From Chamaelirium japonicum (Eukaryota; Streptophyta; Magnoliopsida; Liliales; Melanthiaceae): a DNA stretch of 64,000 nucleotides. Within the stretch, counting starts at the first letter, position 1; every line of letters begins with the position of its first letter. The stretch lies in the NCBI GenBank assembly GCA_947650365.1, contig OX393549.1, forward strand, positions 88,336,170 through 88,400,169, given 5' to 3'. The notes under the pieces were generated by a model. It was not told the DNA's origin, made no database searches, and saw only the letters and a list, made by a program, of their open reading frames with translations. Both the position numbers and the translations under genes were made by a program. Positions 1 through 11,300 of this stretch are shown here, one piece after another.

Positions 1-2050
1 GACGGTGTATTTCAGATGAATTACTACTTGAATCAATGGACTCGGGTCAGTGAATTCGATCTCTCGTGCAAAATCATGCTCCGAATCCACTTATAAAGAA
101 AGAATGTGAAAAACTCGTATCGGTGACGATCAGGATTTGTATCTAGATGCTTCAATCCTAAAAAATAAAGCAATCCCATACTAAAAGGAGAAACAAAAGA
201 TCATGAACATAACAATCCCGGTTAAACAGGGAAGTGGTGCAATAGAACTTTCCTAAATAAATGAGACATATTTACCATATTAACCAATATAGGTATGAAT
301 CAATATAATTAAATAAACAATTCCTATTCAAATGGGGCAAGGGATATTTTTTTTATATCAAATATTTTTTAGCAATACCCAACTGAAATATTGGGTGGTC
401 ATTATGTATCCAATGCGAAAAAAAAACACAGAGAAAGTTCATATCAATTGGTTGAGATTCAATAGATGAGCTAAATTAGAGATGCATAAGATGATTTAAT
501 CTAATGCCGTGAATGTTTCTTGTAAGGTGGAGAATTATGCATCAAGACATAAATCCCATATATGGGTGATCTCTATGTTTTCAATGCGAAAAAAGAAACA
601 CAGAGAATGTTCATAGCTATTGTTGGATGATCTGATGAAACTCATGGAAAAAGAAAAGTCCATTTACTCGAATCGAAGAATTGATCAACAAAAATACAGC
701 AAAAAACAATCTGTAATGATTGTTCCATAACATAAATCAAGATAAAAGGGGAAAAATATCAGAAAACAACATCGGATGAAGGGACTTTTGCTGATCATCG
801 TCGAAAAACCAGAAAAAATAAAAAATAAATGAACACCAAAATGCATTGTTGTTCGCCTAAGGTCGCTGCCGATTGATTGCCCACTGGATTTTCGTCCTCA
901 TCGGACGATAGTTCTACACTAGCAATCTATTTCACCCTACTGGCGATTGGATGCTTGAGGAGGGTAGAGGCTTGGGCGGGCGAGAAGAGGAAACGAGGGC
1001 GATGAGATCTCCGGCACCGGATTGATGTGTTTTTGCCCTTCATCGACCACGGTGTTCGATGAGAAGAGATGAAACAAACGGAAGCAATCCCTGTGAAACC
1101 CTAGCCCAATAGTTTCTCCGCATCGCTCGAGAACCAGAAAAACAACCTGAAAAGCAGAAAATTTCTGCTTTTCTATTTTGATTGTTTTTTTGCTTTCATT
1201 TTAAAGAATCAGTTTCATAACCGGATGCCAAATGGATATTTCGACAGTGTTTAAAACAAGTTTGGGCGCATAACTAGTTTTTACTCAAAACCGGGTGTCA
1301 AAAACTAATGCCAAATGCATCCAAAGAATAAATTGAGAAAATTCTGTTTTCTATATTTTTTATTTTATTTGTTGTAGTGTGTTATTTTGCTACCACCAAT
1401 GATGAAACTAGGTTCAGCTAGAATGAATGTATATGTATGAAAGTGTTTATGTTCTATCTATCTGGTCAATGAGTCTATGATTACTTTCAGAATGAATTTA
1501 TTATGAATAAACACTTTTGGTTATACTAAATCTGGGAAACGTAATTTTTCAGCCATTTTGTTTTTCTGAAATTGTTGCTCACCCATCCTATGAAGTCATT
1601 ACATCTGATATGCCACCCCCCATGATTGTAGATTCTATCTATGTTTGTTGTCAGAAAGTTTAGTATTTTTTAGATATATTCCCTCTGTATCATAGATTTT
1701 TTTGATGGTCTCATTAGTATATTTTGGAACTGCCCGTGATGTGATATTACATCCTAGCTTATAATGCCTGTGTGTATGTTGCCATGTTGTTGCTGTCGTG
1801 TGAATTGTATTCGTCTTTGGATATTTAATATTTTATAAGAAATAATATTTTTATTTTTCAGAAAAGAGACGGCTACACGAGTGTGATTCTCTATTGGAAT
1901 ATGCTACTTTTTCTACTCCGTGAATATTTGGTGGAATCTCTGGACCTTTCCACCAGGTGAATGTCACTCATCCAACTGGTTGATCGGAGGGATACATGAT
2001 TTTTTTTCATTCGTCATTTTCTTTCTCTCTACTCTATAGGAGAATCACAC
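1..2050. other. AT-rich intergenic DNA, no gene recognised
   Basis: I find no open frame over 60 codons here. Two diverged direct copies of a roughly 58-bp segment lie at about 393-450 and 563-620; both contain GCGAAAAA, AAACACAGAGAA and GTTCATA. A GC-richer stretch at 840-1140 contains AAACCCTAG at 1096-1104, an element common near plant transcription starts, so a minus-strand transcript could begin there. I could not build an exon from it. The rest is AT-rich with short homopolymers. Confidence 0.5.
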
Positions 2051-2080
2051 ATGCAATCGGTCGATCGGAGGGTTGGCAGT

Positions 2081-2546
2081 ACGGTTGCAAATGAGCCGTG
2101 CTTTGGTCGCTTGGCTCATAAGCGAGCAAAAACTGTAGGCTTGGCTTGTTTAATAATCGAGCTGAGCTTTGGTATGTTTGAGCTTGGCTTGATTATTAAA
2201 CGAGCCTAAACTTTCAGGCTATGCTGAGCTTGATTAGTAGTTGAACAAACTCGCTCAATCCCTTACTGAGCTTGTTTGTGAACTTCAGACCCAACCAAAA
2301 GCTTATAATATATATGTTAGGGCTAATTCAAACCTTTTATGAGCATAAACATGAGCCCTGATGAAGCATGTTTCGTGCCCAACCGATCTGAGCTTTGCTA
2401 AACTCGAGCTTGGTTCATTCACTAAACGAGTCTAAACTCTCAGCTTTGGGCTTCTGTTTGATTAGTAATCGAATGAACTCGAACAAGCTTTAATTGAGCT
2501 TGTTTGTGTACTACTCACGAACAACTTGGTTCATTTGCAGCCCTAG
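2081..2546. mobile_element. hAT-like non-autonomous repeat rich in GAGCTTG
   Basis: The ends are imperfect inverted repeats: TTGCAAATGAGCC near 2085 and GGTTCATTTGCAGCCCTA ending near 2545. The right end read in reverse starts TAGGGCTGCAAATGA, the TAGGG-type terminus of hAT elements. The interior repeats GAGCTTG/TTGGCTTG and AAACGAG many times. No protein is encoded. I could not find a matching 8-bp target duplication, so the exact ends are uncertain. Confidence 0.55.
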
Positions 2547-2559
2547 AGTGAAGACATTT

Positions 2560-3768
2560 TTTTTTATCACTTATATCATATCTGCAGACGGTCTTATTAA
2601 TTATGATTCATATTTGGGGGAGTGTTAATAACCATTTAGGGAGTTAATTGTCGTGTATATATTGGTCCGAGCATGTGCACATATATAAGCGAGGGAGTTA
2701 ATTATCCTGTGTATATGAGTAGGTGGGAGGGTGCTAAATCCCTTTCTTAATTGGTTGTGGGAGAATCAAATTTTAAATTAAATCCTTAAAAGACATTTAG
2801 GTTTTAAGTTAGGGTGAAATCGTAGTCATATTTGTGCTTGTGGTTTGACGGCTAAATAAGCGTAAAAATCATGGAGCACCAAGCGATGTGGGATCGGGAT
2901 CTTATTTCCAAGTTGATGAAAGACTTATTTCCCGAATTCCCAAGAAATGACCCCATTTCTTTCAATAGTGTACTTTTGTGTTTGCTTGTTTCCCGGGAAA
3001 TAAAATCCCACATCTTTGTAGGATTTCCTATCTCAACCAAAGACCTAAAGTTTGTAAATCACATTGTACCTTCCTATTCTCATGGTGAAAGCATGTACCT
3101 GTCTATAAAACTTGCTGCGCCTATTTGAAGGTGAAACACAGAAAGGAAAAATAAAAGATTAGCTTTTTTTTTTTTTGCAAAAATGTATTTTGTTGACGGG
3201 AATGTATGGTTTCCATAAGGAAATTAAATTTTCTTTAGAAACCTGTTTTCTATCAGAAGGCCACAATTTTTTTTGCCAAAAGCATATAAAAACACAGGAA
3301 AAGAAAATAAATGTCTTTGTTTTCCTTTATTTTTCATGACATGCTAACAGTAGCAAGAAAAGTTAATTTGCCTTTTCTTTACTTTCCCAAGAATTCTTTT
3401 CTTGCAAAATTTTTTTCGGCACAAGTGATTAGTAATTGGAATTACGAGAAACTTTTGGGTTCAAACCTGTCTCAACCCGGGTGTGGATTCAACTCATTTC
3501 CGCTCATTTTTTATTCTAATTTCAAACTTGTATTGGAGAATGGTTGCATGTTTTCATGAACTATTTTCACTTGTTGAGTGTGATGTCATATGGATGTACT
3601 TTGTTTTTACTCTGTGTTCTTTATGTTGAGGATTGCTGCCCACACCACTCTTAACAAAAAGTTATTATTTTTTTTATCAAATTGTCTCTCTTCTATGTAC
3701 GAGATAGAGTTGCTTTTGTTGGACACAGTTAAATTTTTTATTGTCACAAAAAATTCAATCATATTATG

Positions 3769-3770
<2 letters not shown>
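2560..3770. other. AT-rich intergenic DNA
   Basis: Short open frames occur (for example 2871-3128 plus and 3311-3559 plus), but they have no recognisable domain and AT-rich composition like their surroundings. I read them as chance frames. Poly-T runs occur at 3163-3175 and 3666-3678. Confidence 0.5.

Positions 3771-3864
<94 letters not shown>
3771..3864. repeat. (TA)n microsatellite, left border of foldback element A
   Basis: About 47 uninterrupted TA units. It directly abuts the left end of the palindromic element at 3865. A shorter TA run (4266-4289) abuts the right end. Confidence 0.95.
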
Positions 3865-3866
<2 letters not shown>

Positions 3867-4263
3867 AATGGGATGCTGCCTATCAAAGCAGCGTTTTTTG
3901 CTGCTTTGATACATTGTTTGACCATCCTAGAAGTTTTGGAATTTGATAAAATTTGGTGAGGATGTTGTCTAGGGTAAGATGATCATCCTCACAAATTTTC
4001 ATCAAATTCCAAAACTTCTAGGATGGTCAAATGGTCGAAGCAAAATCTGCAAAATCTGCAGTCACCGTTAAAATCTGCAGATTTTGCTTCGACCATTTGA
4101 CCCTCTTAGAAGTTTTAGAATTTGATGAAAATTTGTGAGGATGATCATCTTACCCTCGACAACACCCTCACCAAATTTCATCAAATTCCAAAACTTCTAG
4201 GATGGTCAAACAATGTATCAAAGCAGCAAAAAACGCTGCTTTGATAGGCAGCATCCCATTCCT
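3865..4263. mobile_element. Foldback element A, (TA)n-bounded palindrome
   Basis: The two halves are near-perfect inverted repeats of about 195 bp around a centre near 4065: the left end AGGAATGGGATGCTGCC mirrors GGCAGCATCCCATTCCT. Each arm is itself palindromic, because the module TAGAAGTTTTGGAATTTGAT occurs four times in alternating orientation. Just inside each end is a small hairpin, GCAGC-N6-GCTGC with ATCAAA/TTTGAT flanks. No coding capacity is seen. Both borders are TA microsatellite, so the target was probably TA-rich DNA. A second member (element B) lies at 57265-57664. It resembles (TA)n-targeting elements such as rice Micron in its flanks only; the superfamily is undetermined. Confidence 0.85.
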
Positions 4264-4394
4264 CATATATATATATATATATATATATAAAATTTAGAAT
4301 AAGCTACAATCAATCCATAATCATTACTTGTTTTTATATCAAACTATTACTATTTGCTTTCATATTGTTACTTTTTACTAATTATTATTATTCT

Positions 4395-4592
4395 TATTTT
4401 TTGAGATCGCTGTGTGTCCCGAAACCTTTCAGGCAATAGCCGGCTTCAGGCTCAAAGTAATCCCTCTGAGAGTAAAGCCCAACCCACTCGGAAATTTCCA
4501 CCGCAACTCGTAAGTAAATAGAGAGGGGGAGTCATCGAACACACAACCTCTTCACCCTAGCATTAGTTGCTTGCCAACTCTCCTATCTCCTC
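4395..4592 (-). mobile_element. tRNA-derived SINE candidate
   Basis: Read on the minus strand, the head has a box A-like stretch (TAGGAGAGTTGGCAAG) followed about 35 bases later by a box B-like GTGTTCGATGACTCC, the spacing of a tRNA-type RNA polymerase III promoter. The body continues to CACACAGCGATCTC and ends in an A-rich tail (AAAAAATAAG). Length is about 200 bp. No clear target duplication was found. Confidence 0.55.
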
Positions 4593-4608
4593 TGTCGTTA
4601 TTTATTTG

Positions 4609-5520
4609 TTTTTTGGTGAAAAGGAGTTACACAACTCAGGATTAAGAATACGTAAGGTTAGCCACGTCTCTTATGATAGTACATAGAACAATCCAGTTGA
4701 GCCTTAGTGGTAATGTGGGATGGAAACTCGGCAATCTAGTTGCATGATGTTGCCCCCATACATCCAAGGCCGGTAAAGTGGTCTCCAGCAATGTTCCCTT
4801 CGCGGTAGATGTGCGAACTCTGAGAATGAGGAATGGTGTCAAGCATGGTACAACAGTCCATCAATATTTAACATAAGTGTCCTTGTAGTTGCAGCTGTGC
4901 GATGGTGTGTCGAGAGTCCCCCTCAATCTATATGCTCGTCGTCGGGAACAACGCCTCTATTGTGCACAGCTTTGCCCACAAACCCCACACTTTCGCCCTG
5001 CACAAAAGAATCAACCAAAACAACAGCCTCTGCAGTAAGGATTTTACTCGTGTGATCTCTTAGGAAATAGCCAGCACTAGCCCTTCGGGTAGAAGAGTGG
5101 AAAGAACCATCAAAGTTGAGTTTAACTTTTATTGGATTCGGCTAACACCCACTGTATTCTATCGTGTCGGTTGGGGAGAGTTGTTCGACAATAGACCATA
5201 TAAATTGTTTGTATAGATAAAATTCTTTAATTTTTGTAGTGCTGTCCTAGCACTGGGACCTGCATATTCATTAACCATCTCAAAATGAGCATGGTTGCGT
5301 GCTTTCCAAATATGCAAAGTCATGAAGCACAAAATCGACTTGGATCGGTCACTATTCAACTGAGCCCTAGCAGACCCTTGACACAAAAGGAGTTCAAAGT
5401 CTGCTAAGAAAGTCGGAATGATTGTCAGACCAAGATGTGATATGTTTAACATCCAAACCCGATAGACTGTGGACACAGGAAAAAAGCCCCCTGTACTCTT
5501 CAAACATTGTTACTATAAAG
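4609..5520 (-). mobile_element. LINE 3' fragment with RNase H-like remnant
   Basis: Minus-strand translation gives a degraded C-terminal part of a plant LINE ORF2. A segment containing LHIWKARNHAHFE resembles the region after the LINE zinc-binding domain. It is followed by an RNase H (RVT_3-type) remnant including IEGDSRHTIAQLQLQGHL. The frame is interrupted several times, so this copy is dead. It ends in CTTTTCACC plus a short A tail (poly-T at 4609-4614 on the plus strand). It is 5'-truncated near 5520. Confidence 0.65.
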
Positions 5521-5677
5521 ATAGGGGGTGAAATCCCCATTTTAAAAATTTATCCTATCCTTAATGTTACGTAAGACCTAACACTAATTACTCATATGGT
5601 TATCTAAATATTTCAAGGTTTATGGGAATAAAGGGGCACACATCATCTGTAACGTGGGACTTGGTATCAATTGCGAT

Positions 5678-5798
5678 TAGGGATGGCAATGGGTTGGGTT
5701 CAGATTTTAAATTTCTATTGTAAACGGGGTGGATTCAAGATAAGCTTATTTAAAAATTATAAAAATCAATTTTCAAACCCGCACCATTGCCATTCCTA
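5678..5798. mobile_element. 121-bp hAT MITE with perfect 8-bp TSD
   Basis: It begins TAGGGATGGCAATGG and ends CCATTGCCATTCCTA, so the terminal inverted repeat is about 15 bp with one mismatch. The 8 bases on each side are identical, ATTGCGAT at 5670-5677 and 5799-5806, which is the hAT hallmark. The interior contains GGGTTGGGTT- and AAACCCGC-type motifs shared with the other TAGGG elements in this window. The large LINE later inserted into the right copy of this duplication, so the MITE is the older event. Confidence 0.88.
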
Positions 5799-5810
5799 AT
5801 TGCGATAGGA

Positions 5811-6270
5811 GAATCTTGGAGATCTGAGCGGCGTGGGGCGAGGGGCTTCTCCGGCCAGATCTGAGCGGCGTGTGGCGAGGGGCTTCTCCGGCCAGATCTG
5901 AGCGGCGAGGGGCTGATCTGAGCGGCGAGGGGCCAGATCTGCTGTGCGGCGAGGGGTGGTCTTCTCCGGCCAGATCTGAGCGGCGAGGGGCTGATCTGAG
6001 CGGCGAGGGGCCAGATCTGTCCGGCTGTGTCGGCGAGCGGCGTGGGGCGGTCGTCTCCGGCCAGGCCGGATTTGAGCGGCGAGGGGCTGATCTGAGCGGC
6101 GAGGCCAGATCTGTCCGGCTCTGCGGTCCTCTCCGGCTGTGCGGTCTTCTCCGGCCAGGCCAGATCTGTGAGGAGGCTCCGGTCTCCTCCGGCTGTGCGG
6201 TCCTCGAGGAAGCTCCGGTTTCCTCCGGCTGTGCGGTCCTCTCCGGCTTTGCAAGTGCAACAAGCCGGAG
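5811..6270 (+). promoter_or_regulatory. LINE 5' UTR with tandem GATCTGAGCGGCG repeats
   Basis: The motif GATCTGAGCGGCG occurs seven times between 5820 and 6105, plus one GATTTGAGCGGCG variant, interleaved with CTTCTCCGGCCA and later CTCCGGCTGTGCGGTC repeats. Non-LTR elements carry an internal promoter in the 5' UTR, and tandem monomers with promoter activity are known in some mammalian L1s. Here that role is inference. Overlapping frames on both strands in this block are by-products of the GC-rich repeats. Confidence 0.7.
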
Positions 6271-8280
6271 ATGGCTGGGGGGCGCTCTCGAGATGCTTCA
6301 ATTTCCAGGGTTGGGGATTCCCGAGGTGCCTCGAGATCCAGGGGTCGATCTAGGGGCGTCTCTTCGGGATCAGGCAGACATCGATCGGGAGTAAGAGTCT
6401 CTTTTTCCCGAGGGTCCTCTAGGTCTAGGGCTTCTGGGAGAGGGGTTTCGGCAAGGGGGGAGAAGAGAAGTCGTTCCCGGGATAGGCGTCCCGGGGGCTT
6501 CTCGAATCCGCCGCAGACGAGCCACCCAGCCCAGCCCAGGGTTTCCTTCGCCGACGTTGTGCGCCGCCCAGCCCAGGCGTTCTCGGAGGCGAGATCAGGC
6601 GGTCCAGGTCGGGTCTCGCGGCGGCGAGAACAGGGGGTTCCGGCAACGCGAGCGACAGGCCTGCGCAGAGATCCGGTGAGGCGGCGCTGCTTCAGGTGCG
6701 GCGAGCGGGATCACGTCGTCGTTGCTTGCCAAAACCCTATCGTGTGTTTTGCTTGTGGGAAGGTTGGCCACACCTCCCACAGGTGCAGGATGGTCCGGTC
6801 GGTCGGATCTTCTTCCTCCTCAGCTGCAGGGGTTGCCACATCGCTGGACCTGCCGAGGGATCCGCGTCGGGAGGAGATGTTAGAGGTGCTGAATAGGTCG
6901 GGAGTTTGCCGGGTCTTCAGGCGATCGGTGACGGCAGCTGAGCTGTCCGGCCATCTCAAACATGCGTGGCAGGGCTCCTGGGAATGGCCGGCGCAGGAGA
7001 TCGGAAATGGCGAATTCTTGGTCGAGTTTCTCTTCCGGCAGTTCCTGGAGGTAGAGGTTGGTCGAGGAGTTCGTGACCTAGGGGCAGTTTCTGTCTCCTT
7101 CCGGCCTTGGGAGGAGCTGGCGGGAGTGGTGGAGCAGAGGAGGAGGTCGGCAATCCGGGTCACTATCTTCGGCCTTCCGTTTGACGCTTGGGGGGAAGGA
7201 ACTCTTCGTACTCTGCTGGAGCCTTACGGGGAGATTAGAGAGTGCCACAACGTCTTCCCATCTATCTCCCACAGGCGTTTCTGCCAAGCCACAGTGCTCT
7301 GCTATGAGCCAGTGCTGATTCCTCCAGTGGTGCAGCTCTCTCTTGGCGGTGGTATCTTCAGGGTTCGCCTGTCCTTTCAGGTCCTGGGTGACTGTACCAC
7401 CCTGCCGCCTCCTCCCCTGGGGCACTTCCCTCCTTTGGAGCATGGGGCCGGTAGGGGGGCCCCTTTTGGAGACAGGATGCAGTTCGGTGAGCCAGTCATC
7501 CCCTCGGGCTTCGGGCCGCCTGTTGCCTCTCCCCAACCCACCAGGTTCCGGCAGCAGTGTCTGAGGCCTCCCCGTTTCCCTGTTCCAGCTCAGGATCCGG
7601 GGCCGAGCCAGGCGTCCGGTGAGGCGAGCGGTAGTCCTGAACCAGGTACACCTTCCCTCCAACAATTCTCGCAAGATTCTGGTTTTGTTCTAAACCTTGT
7701 GGCGGATGATGATGTTGACGTCACTCGTGTTCCTGTTCACGTGGGTTTGGAGGTCCCCCATGTTAACCCTTTCGATGATGTGCATGAGGGTTTTATTGGG
7801 GAACCGTTGGAGAGGGGGTCCACCTTGGGCCCCCAATTGGAGCAGGTGCTTTTTGAGCAGGCTAGGCCCATGGAGGGGGATTCTCTTGCTACTAACCTTG
7901 ATGTCGGCAGGAGCGAGGTGTCAGGGCAGGGGGACAGGGTGCCGAGGGACGGAGCAGATCATGGCGCAGACCAGGATAGGCCAGTAGCAGCGGCGGAACC
8001 TCCCCAGTCGGCGAGGAGGAGCTTCCGACAGATTTTGCAGCGCTCCTCGGATGATCCGCAGCTGGCGCAGGCTCTCGTCCGTTCCAAGATGCGACTTTTG
8101 GAGCTGGACCAGGCGGATCCTGCGGCTTCCCTCCCCCTCTCTTTTTTGGATGACGATGTTATTTTAGACATAGCTAAGAAGTGTGGATTTATTACCCCAC
8201 CAGAACTGGATAGTGTACGTTTCTTTCTAGACTCTATCAGGTCTCTGGAGGAGAAGAGAGCGAGGCTGGCCTCGTCTTGA
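6271..8280 (+). CDS. LINE ORF1 protein (RNA-binding, CCHC and RRM-like)
   Basis: Codes for 669 residues. The N-terminus is Arg/Ser-rich with many SR dipeptides (residues 5-75). Two CCHC zinc knuckles follow, CFRCGERDHVVVAC (about 140-153) and CFACGKVGHTSHRC (about 159-172), both with C-X2-C-X4-H-X4-C spacing. Residues about 195-370 resemble the DUF4283/RRM-like domain of plant LINE ORF1s, including VTIFGLPFDAWGEGTLRTLL. The C-terminal half is Pro/Gly-rich, then acidic. The role known for the family is binding element RNA to form the ribonucleoprotein. The knuckles lie N-terminal to the RRM-like part. The ATG at 6271 is the first in this frame after the repeat-rich leader, in context GAGATGGCTG. 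The stop is TGA at 8278-8280. Confidence 0.92.
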   Translation: MAGGRSRDASISRVGDSRGASRSRGRSRGVSSGSGRHRSGVRVSFSRGSSRSRASGRGVSARGEKRSRSRDRRPGGFSNPPQTSHPAQPRVSFADVVRRPAQAFSEARSGGPGRVSRRREQGVPATRATGLRRDPVRRRCFRCGERDHVVVACQNPIVCFACGKVGHTSHRCRMVRSVGSSSSSAAGVATSLDLPRDPRREEMLEVLNRSGVCRVFRRSVTAAELSGHLKHAWQGSWEWPAQEIGNGEFLVEFLFRQFLEVEVGRGVRDLGAVSVSFRPWEELAGVVEQRRRSAIRVTIFGLPFDAWGEGTLRTLLEPYGEIRECHNVFPSISHRRFCQATVLCYEPVLIPPVVQLSLGGGIFRVRLSFQVLGDCTTLPPPPLGHFPPLEHGAGRGAPFGDRMQFGEPVIPSGFGPPVASPQPTRFRQQCLRPPRFPVPAQDPGPSQASGEASGSPEPGTPSLQQFSQDSGFVLNLVADDDVDVTRVPVHVGLEVPHVNPFDDVHEGFIGEPLERGSTLGPQLEQVLFEQARPMEGDSLATNLDVGRSEVSGQGDRVPRDGADHGADQDRPVAAAEPPQSARRSFRQILQRSSDDPQLAQALVRSKMRLLELDQADPAASLPLSFLDDDVILDIAKKCGFITPPELDSVRFFLDSIRSLEEKRARLASS

Positions 8281-8337
8281 CCGGTCTTGTGGTCTGTTTC
8301 TTGGTGGAGTTCAGGGGGTTGTTTTTACTTGGTTTCT

Positions 8338-11300
8338 ATGAAGATTCTGTCCTGGAATGTTAGGGGGTTAGGGAAGTCGGAGAAGAGGAGGGCGGCTAGT
8401 TCTTTTGCCTCTATTCACGACGTCGATATTATCTGCATTCAGGAGTCCAAGCGCGAGAACCCGACGAGTCACTTTTTCCGTTCTCTCAGCACGAGGAAGA
8501 TCGCGAAGTGGGAGGCTAAAGATGCTACCGGGGCGTCGGGTGGAATCCTTATTGGGTACTGTGATGACCTTTTCCTGCTGAAGAGCTCTAACGTTGGGGT
8601 CTTCTCCCTGTCCTTAGTCCTTCAGAACAGGCTAGACGGACTGGAATGGATGCTATCTTCTGTTTATGGGCCGACCGACCACAGCAGGGGAGATGATTTC
8701 TGGACGGAGCTATCCCTGCTCAGGACGAACTTTCAGGGGCCATGGGTGATAGCGGGTGACTTCAATGTCACGAGAGGGTCAGACGAGAGGCTGCGCAGTG
8801 ATGGTGATGCGTCTGCTATGAGGGCTTTCTCCCAGTTCATCCGGTATCAGGAATTGATTGATCTTCCTCTGTCCGGGCGTACATTCACATGGAGCAACAA
8901 GAGAGAAGACCCGATTTTAGCTAGGCTGGATCGATTCTTGATCTCCTTGGATTGGGACTTGCGTTTTCCTGGGTCGATTCAGACTGGTCTGGCATCCTGT
9001 GTTTCCGATCATGCACCAATCCTTCTCTCTACGGACTCAATCGCTCCTTCTAGGCCGCCCTTTCGGTTTGAGTCCATGTGGTCTATGGAGGTGGGATTTG
9101 GAGATTTGATCACCAGGTGGTGGGCAGAGGCTGGGTTGGTGGATAATTCGGCCCTTAATATGGCAAGGAAGCTGAGGTTCATCAAGAGGAAGCTGCAATC
9201 CTGGAGCAGGGAGCATTTCGGCAATGTTTTGCGTCAGAAGGGTTCAACCTTGGCCGAAATTCAGGTGCTCGAGGCCAGAGGTGAAGTCGCTTCCCTTACC
9301 GACCATGATACGGCAAGGTTGAAGGAGCTTAACAAGGATTTAGTACTCCTATTGCGGAAGGAGGAGGGGATGTGGAGGCAGTGGTCGAAGGAGCAGTGGG
9401 TCAAGTTAGGTGATGCGAACACCTCTTACTTCCATAGAGTAGCAAATGCTCGGAGAAGGAGGAATTTTTTGGCTTCCTTGTGGCATGATGACCGTGAGCT
9501 GACGTCCACGGCCGACATACTAGGCGCAGCCACTTCTTTTTTCAAGTCCTCCTTCCGGGAGGAGGACATCTCAGCAGGGCTCTCTTACGACTGGAGCTGT
9601 GCGGATTTCCCGAGGATTCCAAGAGATTCGGGAATGGAGGCGGCCTTTACCGGGGAGGAGTTCCGCAAGGCGGTGTTCCAGTTGAAAGGGGACGGGGCCC
9701 CAGGTCCGGATGGGTTTCCTATGGAGTTTTTTCAGAAATTCTGGGACATCTTGAAGGATGATCTTTGCCGGCTGCTGCATGATTTCTTCTTAGGCAAGGT
9801 GCGTCTCCATTGCCTCAACCACTCGTGGATTATTCGTTTACCTAAGAAATCAGATGCACAGACCATCCGAGACTTCAGGCCAATTTCGTTGTCCAACTGC
9901 CTTTACAAGATCATTACGAAGGTGTTGGCGAATCGTCTAGCGGACAACATCTCTCTTCTGGTCTCTCCCTCCCAGTCTGCCTTCATCAGGGGGAGGCTAA
10001 TTCTGGATAGTATGGCGGCGGCTCATGAGACGATTTTCCATCTGCGGGAGTCTGGAGAGGAAGGAGTGCTTCTGAAGATTGATTTCGAGAGAGCTTTCGA
10101 TCAGATCAAGTGGGCTTTCTTGCTAGACATCTTAAAGGCGAAGGGCTTCTCTGACGGCTGGATAGGTTGGATTAGAGAAATTTTGGTGTCCTCGAAGATC
10201 TCCTGCCTTATTAATGGGGAGCAGGGCAAGGATTTCAAGGTGTATAAGGGCCTGAAGCAGGGTTGCCCTCTGTCCCCATATCTCTTCATCCTGGTGGTCG
10301 ATGCCTTTGATGCAGCTGTCCGGAAAGCAAATGCTGAAGGCTTGGTTCGAGGGGTGGGTGGTCATGGGTGGACAACTTCGAATTTGCACTATGCGGATGA
10401 TTCCCTTTTATTCGCAGCTGCTTGTCCGTTCCAGTTGGTCTCCCTCAAGATCCTCCTGTACGGGTTGGAGTTGACCTCAGGCCTGAAAATTAATTTCCAG
10501 AAAACCAGCCTTTTCTATATCGGGCCGGGGGACGCAGGGGATGGACTGGCTCGGCTATTGAATTGTAAGGCGGCGAGCTTACCGATGAAATATCTGGGGC
10601 TGCCTATCAGTGACAGGGCACTTCGGAGGGAGGATTGGGAGCAGCTAATCCTTAAGGTCGAGAAGAGATTGGAGGGATGGAAGGGCCGGTTCCTTTCTTC
10701 AGGAGGTAGGCTGGTGCTCGTCAACTCTGTGCTTTCTTCTATCCCATCGTACTACCTGTCCTTTTACTACCTGCCGTCCTGGGTAGTAGAGCGGATAGAC
10801 AAGATCCGGCGCTCCTTCCTCTGGCATGGGGCGGGGGAGCATGCGGGAGGGTATAATCTGCTAAGGTGGGATCAGGTTTGTCTTCCTAAGAAGATGGGAG
10901 GCTTGGGGGTCCTAGATTTGCGTCGTTTCAATATTTCGATGCTTGGGAAATGGTGGTGGCGGCTTCAGCAGAATTCCGGAGGGTCTTGGAGGGATGTCAT
11001 CCTAGCCAGATATTTTAGGAGATTCTCCCCCTTGCAAGCTCGGGGTAGATCGTCGGGCAAGATCTCTTACTTCTGGAGGGGCATTTTGAGGGTGAGAGAT
11101 CTTTATAGGGGGGCTACCTCGCTTGTTCTAGGAGACGGGAGGTCCATCAGATTCTGGAAGGACCCTTGGGTCACGGACAGGCCGCTAGAGCAGCTCTTCC
11201 CAGGTCTCTATTCCCTGGCCCGAACCAAGGGTGCCTCGGTGCGCTCTCAGACCTGTCGGAGGCAGGGGATTATCAGGTGGCGGGTAAAACTAGGTGCGCC

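Noticed and set aside
5750-6394. Frames of 155-183 codons on both strands in the LINE leader
   Set aside because: They arise from tandem GC-rich repeats; no domains, and ORF1 begins downstream.
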